Shown here in pieces: positions 41,896 through 52,228 of a stretch of DNA of 64,000 bases (position 1 is its first letter; each line of letters opens with the position of its first letter). The stretch comes from Mycocentrospora acerina (Eukaryota; Ascomycota; Dothideomycetes; Pleosporales). The stretch covers positions 372,001-436,000 of the forward strand of contig JAKUHH010000084.1 of NCBI GenBank assembly GCA_022701365.1. Direction: 5' to 3'. A model generated the notes under the pieces. It had not been told where the DNA came from and did no database searches. It saw only the letters and a program-made list of their open reading frames with translations. The position numbers and the translations under genes are program-made.

Positions 41896-43818
41896 CTACA
41901 GCAGTCCAGCCATGACAGCAAAAACCATCACGCCCATGACCGAACCGGTAGTCGCCCTGATACTGGTCGCCGCGCCGGCAAACTCAGCAGGCTTGCTGCT
42001 AGCAGGCGGCGCAACATGTACCAGCGTTGTAGAGGCAGGTGGAACCCAGACGGTGGTTGTTAAGCTCGGCGTGCAAGTGCATACGGGAGATACAGTATCA
42101 ATTATCAGCGCGGGTTCGGTCGGGCTGGGCTGATCATCAGACTTGATTGTTGAGGTGGCCAACGGAATTGCTGAGCTTGTAATAAGAGCAGAGGTCTTGG
42201 TAGAGACAGCTTGTGACACCGAAGTAGAAGTAGCAAAGGTAGCAGTAGAGGTAGAAGAAAGAGAGGAAGAAGTAAAGCTCGGTTCAAATGCGGCTCCGGT
42301 CGACTTTGGAGGTGTGACCTTCTCGGTTGCCGAGGGAGTGAGCGTAGCAGCCTTGCTTGAAGTAGTGGTTGTGCCTGCAGATGATGCAGGCTTATCGGCT
42401 GGTGTGGAGATGGGCTTCGCAACAGTCGTGGACGAAATGATTATGGATTCCTTGGGCTGAGTAGGCGCAACAACTGACGATGAGCTGGAGATGGGAGCAC
42501 CGATTGACGACGTGCTAGGGTTAGGTACAACAATTGATGACGAACTGGGCTCGGATACAACTGTGGATGATGGTTTAGGTGTGGTTCCACTGTATTTGAC
42601 AGGGATGATGTTCTGCTTCAACATGAGAAGAGCTTGAGTAACTTCCAGTGCCGCAAGCTGTTGACCAACGCCAGAGAGGCCGTCCCAAGCACCAGTGTAC
42701 CACTTTGAGCCGCAAGTTACACCATCAGCACCTCCTGAGCAAGATTTCGCAGCGCCGACCGCAGAGGCCTTCAGATATTTGGTGATGGTGTCTTTGGTGA
42801 AGGGAGCCATGACTGCTGTCTTAGCCATGAAGCGAGAAAGATAGGCCTTGAATGATTGCTGGTCGAGGTTGCAATGACGTCCCGACACTCCTGTTTCGCA
42901 AGCCCACTCGTACATGATGTTTGTCGCATTATCAGATGGGCTGAAGAAGAGCAGCTCTGCGTGCTTCAGGAACCCCGATGTTCTGTCTTTCCATGTGCTG
43001 TCACCGTTGGTGTAGTCGTACATGAAGGCTGATCCATGCAGAAACATGGCGTTATTGTAGGTCCATTGGGTTTTGTCGGCAACTTCAGCACAGTTCTTCT
43101 TGTCATCTGTGCCATCAAAGACCTCATAAATGTCAGAGATTAATCCGACACTCTTCGTCCAATCGTAGATCTTCACTGCCCAGTCCGCGTATGTTTGGTT
43201 GCCGGTGTATCGGGCTAGGCGAGCGCCTAAGGCAAAAGCGCATCCATTGGATATCGAGTTCTTGTAGTTATATCCGTACGCGTTCTCAGGATAGATCTGC
43301 CATTTGAGACCTCCATCGCAAGTTGTGGTGTCCCAGCGTCCAACGATATTGTTGAAAGTGTTGACGACAACCTCCAGGTAGTCCGAGGGCGCTCCCTGCG
43401 GATCAGGGAATGAATGCTCCAGTGCGGACATGGCTGCGAGGGCCCAAAAGGCCTGATCATCGTTTCCAGTCTGGCCTTTCCTGTACGATAAGATGAAGTT
43501 GTTTTCCGGTCCATAGTTGGACGTCAGGGCTTGCTGCAATGTTTTGACGTGAGAGTCGTCGCCTGAGAACTGGCTGTACTCAATCATCCCGCCCCACGCA
43601 GCTCCCCCCTCCCACCAGTAGTGCGGCTCTGGCCAGATTCCAATATTTTGCTCGGCAGTACCCGTGGCGTTGCCCTTGTAAAGAGACATCAAACCATAGG
43701 CATACTGCCGTGCGACGCTACGGATGGACGCTTCATTCTCAGGATCAAACTCGATGCCGCCAGCGGTCGATGCAATGAAAGGAAGGAGCACAGCTCCGAG
43801 AGAGAAGAAAAACCTCAT
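41896..43818 (-). CDS. GPI-anchored GH76 alpha-1,6-mannanase (DFG5/DCW1 family)
   Basis: A single exon of 640 residues. A signal peptide (about 1-20, ending TAGG) precedes the GH76 domain (about 24-450) with HYWWEGGAAWGGMIEYSQ, the catalytic Asp pair in GNDDQAFWAL (D120, D121), TCDGGLKWQIYPENAYGYNYKN, and a conserved Cys set near CAEVADKTQWTYNNAM and CETGVSGRHCNLDQQSFKAY. A long Ser/Thr/Pro linker follows, then a hydrophobic GPI-attachment signal at the very end (VMGVMVFAVMAGLL). These enzymes act at the plasma membrane and cell wall, joining GPI proteins to wall glucan by cutting the mannose core. Length of the linker is variable between species. Confidence 0.95.
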   Translation of the reverse strand: MRFFFSLGAVLLPFIASTAGGIEFDPENEASIRSVARQYAYGLMSLYKGNATGTAEQNIGIWPEPHYWWEGGAAWGGMIEYSQFSGDDSHVKTLQQALTSNYGPENNFILSYRKGQTGNDDQAFWALAAMSALEHSFPDPQGAPSDYLEVVVNTFNNIVGRWDTTTCDGGLKWQIYPENAYGYNYKNSISNGCAFALGARLARYTGNQTYADWAVKIYDWTKSVGLISDIYEVFDGTDDKKNCAEVADKTQWTYNNAMFLHGSAFMYDYTNGDSTWKDRTSGFLKHAELLFFSPSDNATNIMYEWACETGVSGRHCNLDQQSFKAYLSRFMAKTAVMAPFTKDTITKYLKASAVGAAKSCSGGADGVTCGSKWYTGAWDGLSGVGQQLAALEVTQALLMLKQNIIPVKYSGTTPKPSSTVVSEPSSSSIVVPNPSTSSIGAPISSSSSVVAPTQPKESIIISSTTVAKPISTPADKPASSAGTTTTSSKAATLTPSATEKVTPPKSTGAAFEPSFTSSSLSSTSTATFATSTSVSQAVSTKTSALITSSAIPLATSTIKSDDQPSPTEPALIIDTVSPVCTCTPSLTTTVWVPPASTTLVHVAPPASSKPAEFAGAATSIRATTGSVMGVMVFAVMAGLL

Positions 43819-44624
43819 GGTGAAAAGACAAGAGGTTGAAAACGAAAAAGAACGAGAAAGAGATTAAAGATAGTGAGTGCTTCCAAGAAGCCGGTGAGCG
43901 AGCGTGAAGGAAGGGAAGGACCCATGGTGAAGGGCGGGGGAAGCACGTCAATATACCTCGTGGTTGCTTGGATCTCTCCACACATGCAAAGTGAAGGATT
44001 AGGATGGAGAAGGAGCGCGCGGCTTTGGGAACGGTCCCGAACAGGCAAGAGGCCGTTTCAAGATGCAGGAACAATCAGGCGAGCAGCCAATCATGTCGCG
44101 TACAGCCCGCGCAGGGATGTTTGAAACATTAGGGATCTCTGCTCCAGCAGAGCCTCTGACATCCTTCATTTGAGCGCTCGGTAACCGCCTCCCGTGTTTG
44201 CACACATATGCGTGTTGGTCTCTGTGTGGCCAGGAACCAAAGGATCTAGAACAGCGGTTCGACAACCGCCGCTTGGACGTTGAAGAGTATTCGTGCCATT
44301 CCAGTCACTCGTTGACAAGGGAAGCTGGCGAGACAGCATGTCCTCACGCAGCCCTGCATGCAGCCGGATGATTGTAAAGTACTTCAAAGTCCGTTTTTAC
44401 ACGTGAGACTTGGCAAGTCATTTTTGGATGATAAGAGTATCCCGTCACCATGAGTCCACTTCAACTCTACTCAGGGTGCTAGCAGAGCTTGGTCCATACT
44501 CAAGTTGACCTAGACTCTCTAAAGCACATCAACCGTCCAATCGTCCAATCGTAAGTCCGCCCTGACACCAACCCTTTTTGACCTAATATGCACAGGAGAA
44601 ATGATTGCAGCCGCCAACATCTCC
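43819..44624. promoter_or_regulatory. Intergenic region with promoter of the GH76 gene
   Basis: About 800 bp upstream of the GH76 gene and downstream of the CCDC124 homologue (both minus strand). Short antisense frames only. The first 100 nt before the ATG are rich in AG on the plus strand (CT on the sense strand). Confidence 0.4.
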
Positions 44625-45351
44625 TTAGACACCCACCAGCCTCTTCTCCTTCTTGTCCTTCTCCGCGTCCTTGAGAGCTGCGATCTCCTCCTTGGTCATG
44701 TTGTATGAGGCTGACACTTGGTTGAATGGGTTGTCGGGGTGCTTCTCAAATTCCTTGCGAATTTGCTCGACCTTCTGGTTCCGCCGTAGCCCCTTCTCGT
44801 CCTTCATTTCCTCCAATCTTCGCTCCTCAAATGCGGCGAAGGCAGCCTTGAATCGCCTTTCGGGGTGGCGGTCGATCTTGTCCTTGTTCTCGCTTGTGAT
44901 GTCTAGAGCGTCGAGCGCATTGTCGATACCAGTGGCGTTGAGTGCGCTGGGCTTTGTGTCAAAGGAACCGAGCGCAGAGTCGATGCCGCGGGTCTTCTTT
45001 TCTGCTTTGGGAGCCTTGCCCTTGGGCTTGGAGGGTAGAGACGCTTCTTCCTCACGGAGCAAAGCGTCCTTCTCGGCCTTCTTGCGGGCGGCCTCGGCGG
45101 CCTTTTCTGCTGCTGCCTCACTGCACTTTGGTTAGGTTTTTTCTCGTGACAAGTAGCTGGTGTGGCATGACAACATACGCCTTTGCATTGGACTTTGCAC
45201 CCTTGTCCCATGTTGCTGCCTCAGCAGCGTCGGCCTGTGCATTCTTCGCCGCCTGCTTTGAAGCAGCAGCATCAGCCTTGCGAGCTTGACCCTGCGCCTT
45301 CTTCGATCCGAGGTTCTCGCCGCCTCCGGCACCGCCTTTCTTTCCTGCCAT
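44625..45351 (-). CDS. CCDC124 homologue (ribosome-associated coiled-coil protein)
   Basis: Two exons (45351-45179, 45120-44625; intron 58 nt) give 222 residues. The start MAGKKGGAGGGENLGSKKAQ is basic and Gly-rich, followed by an Ala/Lys/Glu coiled coil (about 20-90). The C-terminal half has the family core FKAAFAAFEERRLEEMKDE, LRRNQKVEQIRKEFEKHPDN and PFNQVSASYN. CCDC124 and its short yeast relative Lso2 bind the GTPase centre of idle ribosomes and help restart translation after stress; that role is carried over by homology. It is strongly charged with no membrane segment. Confidence 0.9.
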
Positions 45352-45626
45352 GTTTTATGCAATTATGTACCTGAAGGTGGGGTATTTTAGGATAGAGAGC
45401 GTGGCCCAGGGTTGCGATCGCGTGGTGAGTCAAAAGTTTAGCTGCGGCGGTGACAGCGGAAGCCAAACACGGACAGCAACCGCGGGGCAGTTGCGTCACT
45501 TGCTCTGTATCGATGACTAAGCAACTTAAAATGGTTCTCACGTGTGGAATATCTGGTAAGAAGAATCGAAATGTGTTTTCCCTCCCGTCGAAAATAGTAA
45601 ATGCACAGCTGGAATTGGGAAATAGG

Positions 45627-46968
45627 TCAAACAATACCCTCCTCTTTTTCTCTCCGTGTGCGTTCCCGCCTCGCTTTCATTGCGTACTTGGGCAAAAGAA
45701 GCTTGAGACCCAGCCAAGGTGTATTCACTGGACTCGGGCCAGTGTAAATGAAGAGATCGTATAGAAAGCCTCCAAATGCACAGCCTAAAAATGGAACTAC
45801 CATTGGTATCTGGGCATCCAGATCAGCAAGCCGTCATGTGTATTGGCCATTGCAACTCACCCAGAAATAGTGCCCGCCAGCGGACCACACCTCGCCGCCA
45901 TACCCCAATGCATACGACATTACTCTTGGACTGAAATCGCGCGCAATATTGATTGCATAGCCAGTCTGCCAGCCGAAGCAAGATCCAAGCCCGAAGATAA
46001 GGAAGAACAAACACAAGGGAAACCACTTGTCGCTCTACACTTGCTGTCAGTTTTCGAAATTAGCAACCAACGCTTAGAAGACAAACCTTGGGAACTCCAT
46101 TATTACTTGGATCCTTTAATGCGAAAATGATGAACATGAGCAACGCACTTGCAATGAACTCTGAAAAGAACTGGCTCGACCTAGTTACAAAAGCCTGCGG
46201 ATACGTGCAGAAGATGCCTGCTGTAGCTTTCTTCGCGGGTGGGACCGTCCTGATATTGTGGCCGCCCTCAAACCAATCAATCACGCTGATGTAATTGGCA
46301 TACACAATTCCCGAACCGACGAAGCCACCAAGCATCTGCGCAAGGAAGTAGACTGGAAATCTTCTCCAAGGGAGTTTGCGGAAGAGACAGTTGCAGAAAG
46401 TAATGGCAGGGTTGAGATACGCTCCAGAGTCTCCTGCAACGTAGATACCCAGCATAACGCCCAAACCCCATCTTTCCTCCACCATCAGCACAATGTTTAG
46501 TTATAGAAGAGGAAATGATGGAACGACTCACCCCCAGTTGATTGACTGATATGATCCAAATCCCATTCCACCAGGCGCCGTCGTTTGCCCAGTTGAAAGT
46601 AAGACTTGCGCCACGGACCCATTCCCAAACATGATCATAATCACAACTCCCCAGAACTCTGCAAAAGGCTCCCTCAACACGATCCTTATCCTTGACCACA
46701 ACAACTCTGAACTCGGTCCACAGTCATGCTCCTCATCAATCGGTGCCTGGGGATGCAATCCTAGCAGCGACCTTGTTCCCTGAGCACTACTTGACGTCCT
46801 GTTCGTTAAGACATCACTCGAGTGCTCTGAATGCTCTGTCGGCGCCTGAGTCAACACCGTATTCGACAGATACCCATCGTGTCCAGCATGCCCACTTCGC
46901 TGGCCACCAGCCCAATCGTGTGAGAGTGCCGGGCCAGGAGCCATCGGTCCAGATGTAGTCTCCGCCAT
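45627..46968 (-). CDS. Aquaglyceroporin (MIP family), Fps1/GlpF-like
   Basis: Four exons (46968-46532, 46471-46087, 46034-45861, 45809-45627; introns 51-60 nt) give 392 residues. The N-terminal about 95 residues are hydrophilic. The six-helix core follows, with the first pore motif AYLNPAITF (N166-P167-A168) and the second changed to YAINIARDFSPR (N303-I304-A305). Asp307 after the motif is the residue typical of glycerol-conducting aquaglyceroporins. It would pass glycerol or other small solutes across the plasma membrane, as in osmotic adjustment. Only GT-AG introns were used and all four joins keep the frame. Confidence 0.93.
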
Positions 46969-47946
46969 GATACACTATAGAGTCGACTCGCTTGAATTCG
47001 GTAGTCCAGTCCAGTCGAGTAAAACAAGACACACTAATGCTAGCAGTGATTCTAGCGCGCGTGAACAAATCGAGGAAGCACAAAAACACAGAAGAACAAA
47101 TAAACTAAATAATCCTCCAAAAACTGATAACTATCACCACTCATTTAACCTCTTCCTTTCTCCTCACTGTCCCGCCTGCAAGCCATGATACGTCACTGTC
47201 GCATCTCCACCAAAGAAACTGTGACGCGATTATATCTGAATACGGTATTTGTGTAGTCTGGCCTGCCCTGTCTGGGGAAAGAGCCCCGCGTTGGCATCTT
47301 GGAGTCGCGCTGGAAATGACGTCTGCTGCCCTGCAGGAGCGTGTTCCCGCAGTGCCGAGCTTATGGCTTGTGTGTCTTGTGAGCAGCATCGTGCATGATG
47401 AGGAGGGGGGATTGTTGGTGAGGTCAGGCTTGTTCCCATTTATTTGTGTAAAATTTCCAATGTGTTGCGAGTATCGTTCTGGATGTTGAGATGTGGGGAG
47501 TCGTGGAGCGGCTTTTGTGGGTTCGTTTGTGGAGTGCGTCGCTGATCGGGTTCATGGGAGGGACCGAGGCGTAGGTTTATTTAGCTTCGCTTGGGGGGAT
47601 GCGGCTGCCGAGCTTTCGGCCTTGGGTGCCACATGCTCGTTTGTTGTAAGCTCTATCATATAGTACAGAGTTGGAGTAATATATCAGTAATCCAAGGCCA
47701 TTGTTCAAACCATGAAGCCCGGGATGTAGAAAACTAGCCATTGCAAGTGCACTTGTACAAAACAACTAAAGCATTAGGCCAGAAATAAATATATTTCGTA
47801 GAATGAGCTTTCATTACTTGCTATGTTAGGATGGTTCTAGAATAACTATAACCGCAAGTTTAAACTATTCCTTTTCGCGTTCATCGCGATTCAATATTTC
47901 TTAATAGTCATATAGTTGTATCATATTGCAGACACTGATAATGCAT
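46969..47946. other. Intergenic, nothing recognised
   Basis: Promoter of the aquaglyceroporin gene and 3' flank of the OPT gene (both minus strand). Only short open frames. No repeat recognised. Confidence 0.4.
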
Positions 47947-50223
47947 TTAAAGATGCGGCACTTTCAAGCTCGCCAGCAAGAGGTTGACAATGCTGAATAG
48001 TCCCTCTCCCAAAATCAACCCACTAGCCAACACGATGATGGGTGTTTCACTCTGCCCCTTCCAGCGCCTCCACCACAGACTGATCAAGCCGCCAATGGTG
48101 CGAGCTAGGGTGAAGGATGGCGTATTGTACATGCCTATAATGGAGTCAGTTTTTGGACTAAAGACCGATGTGTGCAGCTTTAATGGATGAGAAAACTTAC
48201 CAACAGCGACGGCAATTCCACCTGGAATATAATCAACCCACCATCCACTAAGTCCATTTCTCTTCCTTGTATTTCCCCAAACGCGGAAGCCTGTTGCAAC
48301 GGCAAAAATTATGGCTGCACCGCTTGCCCATTCCGTCACCATAGGTGGCAGCCCGTCGCCAGTCACAAGACGCGCGGTGAAGATCCACACGTACCCCGTG
48401 GGTACTTCGAATAAGCCACCAGGAATAGTGTACACATGCGTGTACAATTTGTAAACTACAGCAGACAATACAGCTCCCACTGCACTGCCAATCATCTGAC
48501 CCCAGAACTGCGCGTTCGGTGCGGCGCCTAACAAATGTCCACACTTCAGGTCTTGGAGTAGGTCACCGGCTTGTAGCGCAGCGGATTCTGAAATGGCACC
48601 CGCTACGAGGTTGATGATAACTGCATTTTTGGACTTTGGAGTGACGAGCGCGAAGACGAGTTGAGTGAGCTTGGAAATTCCCGATACAGGGTTCAAGTCA
48701 GTCTCCCCTAACGCGCGAACACCCATAATGGAGAGAAGGAGAGCGAGTAGCAGAGCAAGGAGAGTGAGTCGTAGTGGAATAATCGAGGGAAAGGAAACAT
48801 GGACTGCAACTGTGCAAAGGATGAGAGAGGCAATAAGGCCGACTATCGTTGTGCGGTTCGAGATGAGGTGTTCCGGAGGAGCATCAGGTTCGGAATCAGC
48901 ATCCAAGCGGGATTTCAGGCTGGTCATGGAATTCACAAACGTGCCATCGCTGAGTTGAGTGTAAGCTGGTGAAGACGAAATATTGAATGTGACGAGGTCT
49001 TTCCATGTGTGTGACTGGAATGTGGATCGCGCTGTTGGGTAGTAGAGACGGCCGATTTCGACTAATGGGCGAAGAATGAGCCACCCAAGACTGATCAGGG
49101 AGTCTGCTAACATGATTGCGAGTGAGATCCACACAATCCAGCCTTTCGAGCCGTTGGTCCAGTCTGAAACAGGACCTGGTGCCCAGCCTTTGTGTTTGGC
49201 AAGTGGAGAAAGAACACCCCAACCTATAATCGCGCCAAGGAGCATATGTAGTGTTGTGGCAGGACCCATAATGATTCCCTGACCAATATATGCTGGAGAA
49301 GGATTGAGTGTCCACAGCCAGTTGTGAGCGAGGGAGAGACCAAAGACCGGTATGTCGTGCACTTGAGGAACGAAGTAGGATACCACTGTATAGAGTGCAG
49401 ATCCACCAAACGAAATCAACAGCAGTCGAATTTTGGATTTCCAGTCTCCATCATCGCCCAAATCTTGCTCATTCCCGCTCTGTTCCGCGTCGAGCGACGG
49501 ACGTATGAGATGTTCATCTTGATCTATACTCGAGCGTTGTAGCAGTCCTTGCTCTTCTCCCTCTCCTGTGCCATCTTCTCTGGTACTGGGAATCTTTTTC
49601 TTGCCATTTTCTTCTCCGTGGAGAACCTTGATCAAGAGCGCCGTTGCCGTGCCACTCGGAAACTTCAATTTTTCTCGAATGATCATCTCCCTTCTCAGCG
49701 GCACCGCAAACACAACTCCAAAGAAGCAGATCCCCACTGACCAGACGATAAGCCTCCAAAGGCTGATATCGAGAGGTCCGTTTTCCTCAGGCTTGAGTAG
49801 ATAGTTTAGCGCGGGAATGACGCCAACAAACCCGCACCCCAAGGGCATGGTACCGACTGATCCAGCAACTGATTGGACGAGCACGTTCTCAACCGGTGTA
49901 AATGGTAACTTGAGAGTACGTGCAACAACCTTGAAGTATGCGAACCCTATCAGAGCCGAAGGCATGGCCATGCCAGACACCCAGCCAGTTTGCAAACCAA
50001 AGTACATGTTCGAAAAGCAAATCACAACGCCGATTGCTAGGCCAACCAGAACGCCTCGAAGCGTGAAATTTTGTGGCTGTGAGGCTTGGTTGGCTAGAAA
50101 ACGGGCTTCAGATCTTTGAGACGCATCCTGAATGAGTACATCGTTTTCCGTCTCTTCAGCTTGCCTATCTCTTGCATTGGTCGCGGGTGATTCTGCGGAT
50201 GATGATCCCCGGTCCGGCGCCAT
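47947..50223 (-). CDS. OPT-family oligopeptide/metal-chelate transporter
   Basis: Two exons (50223-48201, 48134-47947) joined across a 66-nt intron give 736 residues. The ATG at 50223 (MAPDRGSSSAES) is the first in frame. About 14-16 hydrophobic helices are visible. OPT features include FTLRGVLVGLAIGVVICFSNMYFGLQTGW near the N-terminus, NVLVQSVAGSVGTMPLG, KLKFPSGTATA, and AISESAALQAGDLLQDLKCGHL in the second half. This is the YSL-like/ISP4-distant branch that moves peptides or metal chelates into the cytosol, here probably in a plasma or vacuolar membrane. The intron has no in-frame stop and could be missed; its removal makes the helix continuous (VAVG-MYNTPSFTL). Confidence 0.93.
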   Translation of the reverse strand: MAPDRGSSSAESPATNARDRQAEETENDVLIQDASQRSEARFLANQASQPQNFTLRGVLVGLAIGVVICFSNMYFGLQTGWVSGMAMPSALIGFAYFKVVARTLKLPFTPVENVLVQSVAGSVGTMPLGCGFVGVIPALNYLLKPEENGPLDISLWRLIVWSVGICFFGVVFAVPLRREMIIREKLKFPSGTATALLIKVLHGEENGKKKIPSTREDGTGEGEEQGLLQRSSIDQDEHLIRPSLDAEQSGNEQDLGDDGDWKSKIRLLLISFGGSALYTVVSYFVPQVHDIPVFGLSLAHNWLWTLNPSPAYIGQGIIMGPATTLHMLLGAIIGWGVLSPLAKHKGWAPGPVSDWTNGSKGWIVWISLAIMLADSLISLGWLILRPLVEIGRLYYPTARSTFQSHTWKDLVTFNISSSPAYTQLSDGTFVNSMTSLKSRLDADSEPDAPPEHLISNRTTIVGLIASLILCTVAVHVSFPSIIPLRLTLLALLLALLLSIMGVRALGETDLNPVSGISKLTQLVFALVTPKSKNAVIINLVAGAISESAALQAGDLLQDLKCGHLLGAAPNAQFWGQMIGSAVGAVLSAVVYKLYTHVYTIPGGLFEVPTGYVWIFTARLVTGDGLPPMVTEWASGAAIIFAVATGFRVWGNTRKRNGLSGWWVDYIPGGIAVAVGKFSHPLKLHTSVFSPKTDSIIGMYNTPSFTLARTIGGLISLWWRRWKGQSETPIIVLASGLILGEGLFSIVNLLLASLKVPHL
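48135..48200 (-). other. 66-nt intron without in-frame stop (OPT gene)
   Basis: GTAAGT donor, ACTGAC branch site and TATAG acceptor. Length divisible by three; unspliced message would insert 22 residues into a transmembrane region. Confidence 0.8.
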
Positions 50224-50572
50224 GTTTGCTAAGGGCCGTAGTTCGAAAGATTGAGACAGCGTGCCCAGGTATGTTACAAGCAAATGGAAGTTCGAATCAG
50301 CATTGTCAAAACTCCAAACTATTGCGTGATAGACAGGGATAAGGGCGCGATGATGCAATTGGTAGACTCAGGCTCGCCTCCACATTCTTCCGTTGCCGAG
50401 GCTAGTGTTAATATCGGCTTATCTCCGTTGTCAAAGCTGACTAACATGTGCCTAACCACAACGTGCATCGCGAAGTTACCCCCAGATTCCATCGCTTCTT
50501 GGACGCGGTTGTATTCTTGCGGTTCCCTCTCTACACCCTTGCAATACGCTACGTGTATTCCGTCGCATCACC
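50224..50572. promoter_or_regulatory. Divergent promoter, OPT gene and GPI8
   Basis: A 349-bp interval between the two divergent ATGs. No TATA box is obvious, as expected of housekeeping genes. Nothing else recognised. Confidence 0.45.
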
Positions 50573-51802
50573 ATGAAATTCTCAACTGCCATCCTCCCCC
50601 TTCTCGCTGCCCCCCTGGCGTTAGGGGAACACACGTCCAACTGGGCTGTTCTGGTCTCAACTTCACGCTTTTGGTTCAACTACCGCCACCTTGCAAATGT
50701 CCTCTCCCTCTACCGCACCGTCAAGCGACTCGGTATCCCGGACTCACAGATTATTCTCATGCTGCCCGACGACATGGCCTGTAACCCGCGCAACGCCTTC
50801 CCCGGCACCGTTTATAACAACGCTGACCGCGCACTGGATTTGTACGGCGATAATATCGAGGTCGATTACCGTGGGTATGAGGTGACAGTTGAGAACTTTA
50901 TTCGCCTTATGACAGATCGCGTGGGTGAGGACATGCCGAGGAGTAAGCGGTTGATGACCGATGAACGGAGTAATATCTTGGTGTACATGACGGGCCATGG
51001 AGGAAATGAGTTTCTCAAGTTCCAGGATGCAGAGGAGATTAGTGCATTTGATCTTGCCGACGCATTTGGACAGATGTGGGAAAAGAAACGGTACGTCAAC
51101 TTCTCCACACCTCCCCCCCCTCTCATCTTATTCCATACTGATCAGTCGGGATTCTACAGCTATCACGAACTCCTCTTCATGATAGATACCTGCCAGGCAA
51201 ACACCATGTACTCGAAATTCTACTCCCCAAACATCCTCGCCACCGGCTCCTCGGAAATCGACCAATCCTCCTACTCCCACCACGCCGACTCAGATGTCGG
51301 TGTCGCCGTTATTGACCGCTACACATACTACAACCTCGAGTTCTTGGAATCAAAAATCCGCGACCCCACATCAAAGCTGACCATGGGTGATCTCTTTGAC
51401 TCATACGACGAGGAAAAGATCCACAGCCACCCAGGTATGCGGTACGATTTGTTCGAAGGCGGAGAAGCTGCTGCAAGGAGCAGACTGGTCATGGACTTTT
51501 TTGGCAATGTGCAGAATGTGGAGGTCGAAGGCGAGAGGCAAAACCAGACTCTATGGGAGGAAGACCTGGCTGCGATTGACAAGATGATTACGGAAGCAAA
51601 GAGACGGCATAATGAGACTTTGCATCTAAGACCACAACAACAGCATGTAGTGGAGGAAGAAGCGCCTGTGAAGAGCTTGAAGAGGGAAGGCGCCGTAAAA
51701 GTGGACGAAGAGCAAGGGTGGTCAAAGCAGGTAGTTGGTACTGCAGCGCTGCTTGGATGCGCTGGGGTTTGGCTAGCGGGGAGCTTGTTAGAGTCGTTGT
51801 GA
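50573..51802 (+). CDS. GPI8: GPI-anchor transamidase catalytic subunit Gpi8/PIG-K
   Basis: Two exons (50573-51090, 51160-51802) joined across a 69-nt intron give 386 residues. A signal peptide (about 1-18) leads into the caspase-like C13 peptidase domain: HTSNWAVLVSTSRFWFNYRH, then the catalytic His in YMTGHGG (His142), and the catalytic Cys in MIDTCQANTMY (Cys184). A conserved YSHHADSDVGVAVIDRYTYY block follows, and a single C-terminal helix (GTAALLGCAGVWLAGSLL) anchors the protein in the ER. Gpi8 cuts the GPI signal of precursor proteins and attaches the anchor. The intron carries no in-frame stop but removal restores KKRYHELLFMIDTC. Confidence 0.96.
   Translation: MKFSTAILPLLAAPLALGEHTSNWAVLVSTSRFWFNYRHLANVLSLYRTVKRLGIPDSQIILMLPDDMACNPRNAFPGTVYNNADRALDLYGDNIEVDYRGYEVTVENFIRLMTDRVGEDMPRSKRLMTDERSNILVYMTGHGGNEFLKFQDAEEISAFDLADAFGQMWEKKRYVNFSTPPPPLILFHTDQSGFYSYHELLFMIDTCQANTMYSKFYSPNILATGSSEIDQSSYSHHADSDVGVAVIDRYTYYNLEFLESKIRDPTSKLTMGDLFDSYDEEKIHSHPGMRYDLFEGGEAAARSRLVMDFFGNVQNVEVEGERQNQTLWEEDLAAIDKMITEAKRRHNETLHLRPQQQHVVEEEAPVKSLKREGAVKVDEEQGWSKQVVGTAALLGCAGVWLAGSLLESL
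51091..51159 (+). other. 69-nt intron without in-frame stop (GPI8)
   Basis: GTACGT donor and a TTCTACAG acceptor after a pyrimidine-rich stretch. Length divisible by three. Retention would add 23 residues next to the catalytic cysteine. Confidence 0.85.
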
Positions 51803-52228
51803 GATGACCTAGCAATGCATAGGATTGGTGATTTACGCGACATGAGACGGAGTTGGAGCGGTAGTTTTTCTCGATACCCCCTTTTTGCAGAAGACTGAAG
51901 ATTGCACATTACAAACAAATGCATCTGATTTGAAGGCACTTCTTTGAGAGGTTTCTATGAGTCATGAGTTTTCTATTATTGTGCTGACGCGTGTGAATAT
52001 CTGCATTTCCATATAAGAGTCTGGAGGTACCCTTTCCCTTTCCCTTTCCCATACACTGGACTGGATTCTTCGATAAGTAACTCCCAAAAACGCCATTGAT
52101 GCTCCATCTGCTAATGCTGCTCACTTGCTGGAAGGTGATTTGAAATACATACATGTAGCCCGATTTGCATCGAGGCTCATCCTTCAAATCCACTGTATAA
52201 CTCTGCGTAGTTTTGACGCTCCTTGGCC
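51803..52228. other. Intergenic between convergent genes
   Basis: 3' flanks of GPI8 and the PARP-UBC gene. A short (CCCTTT)n repeat lies at about 52029-52050. Nothing else seen. Confidence 0.45.
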
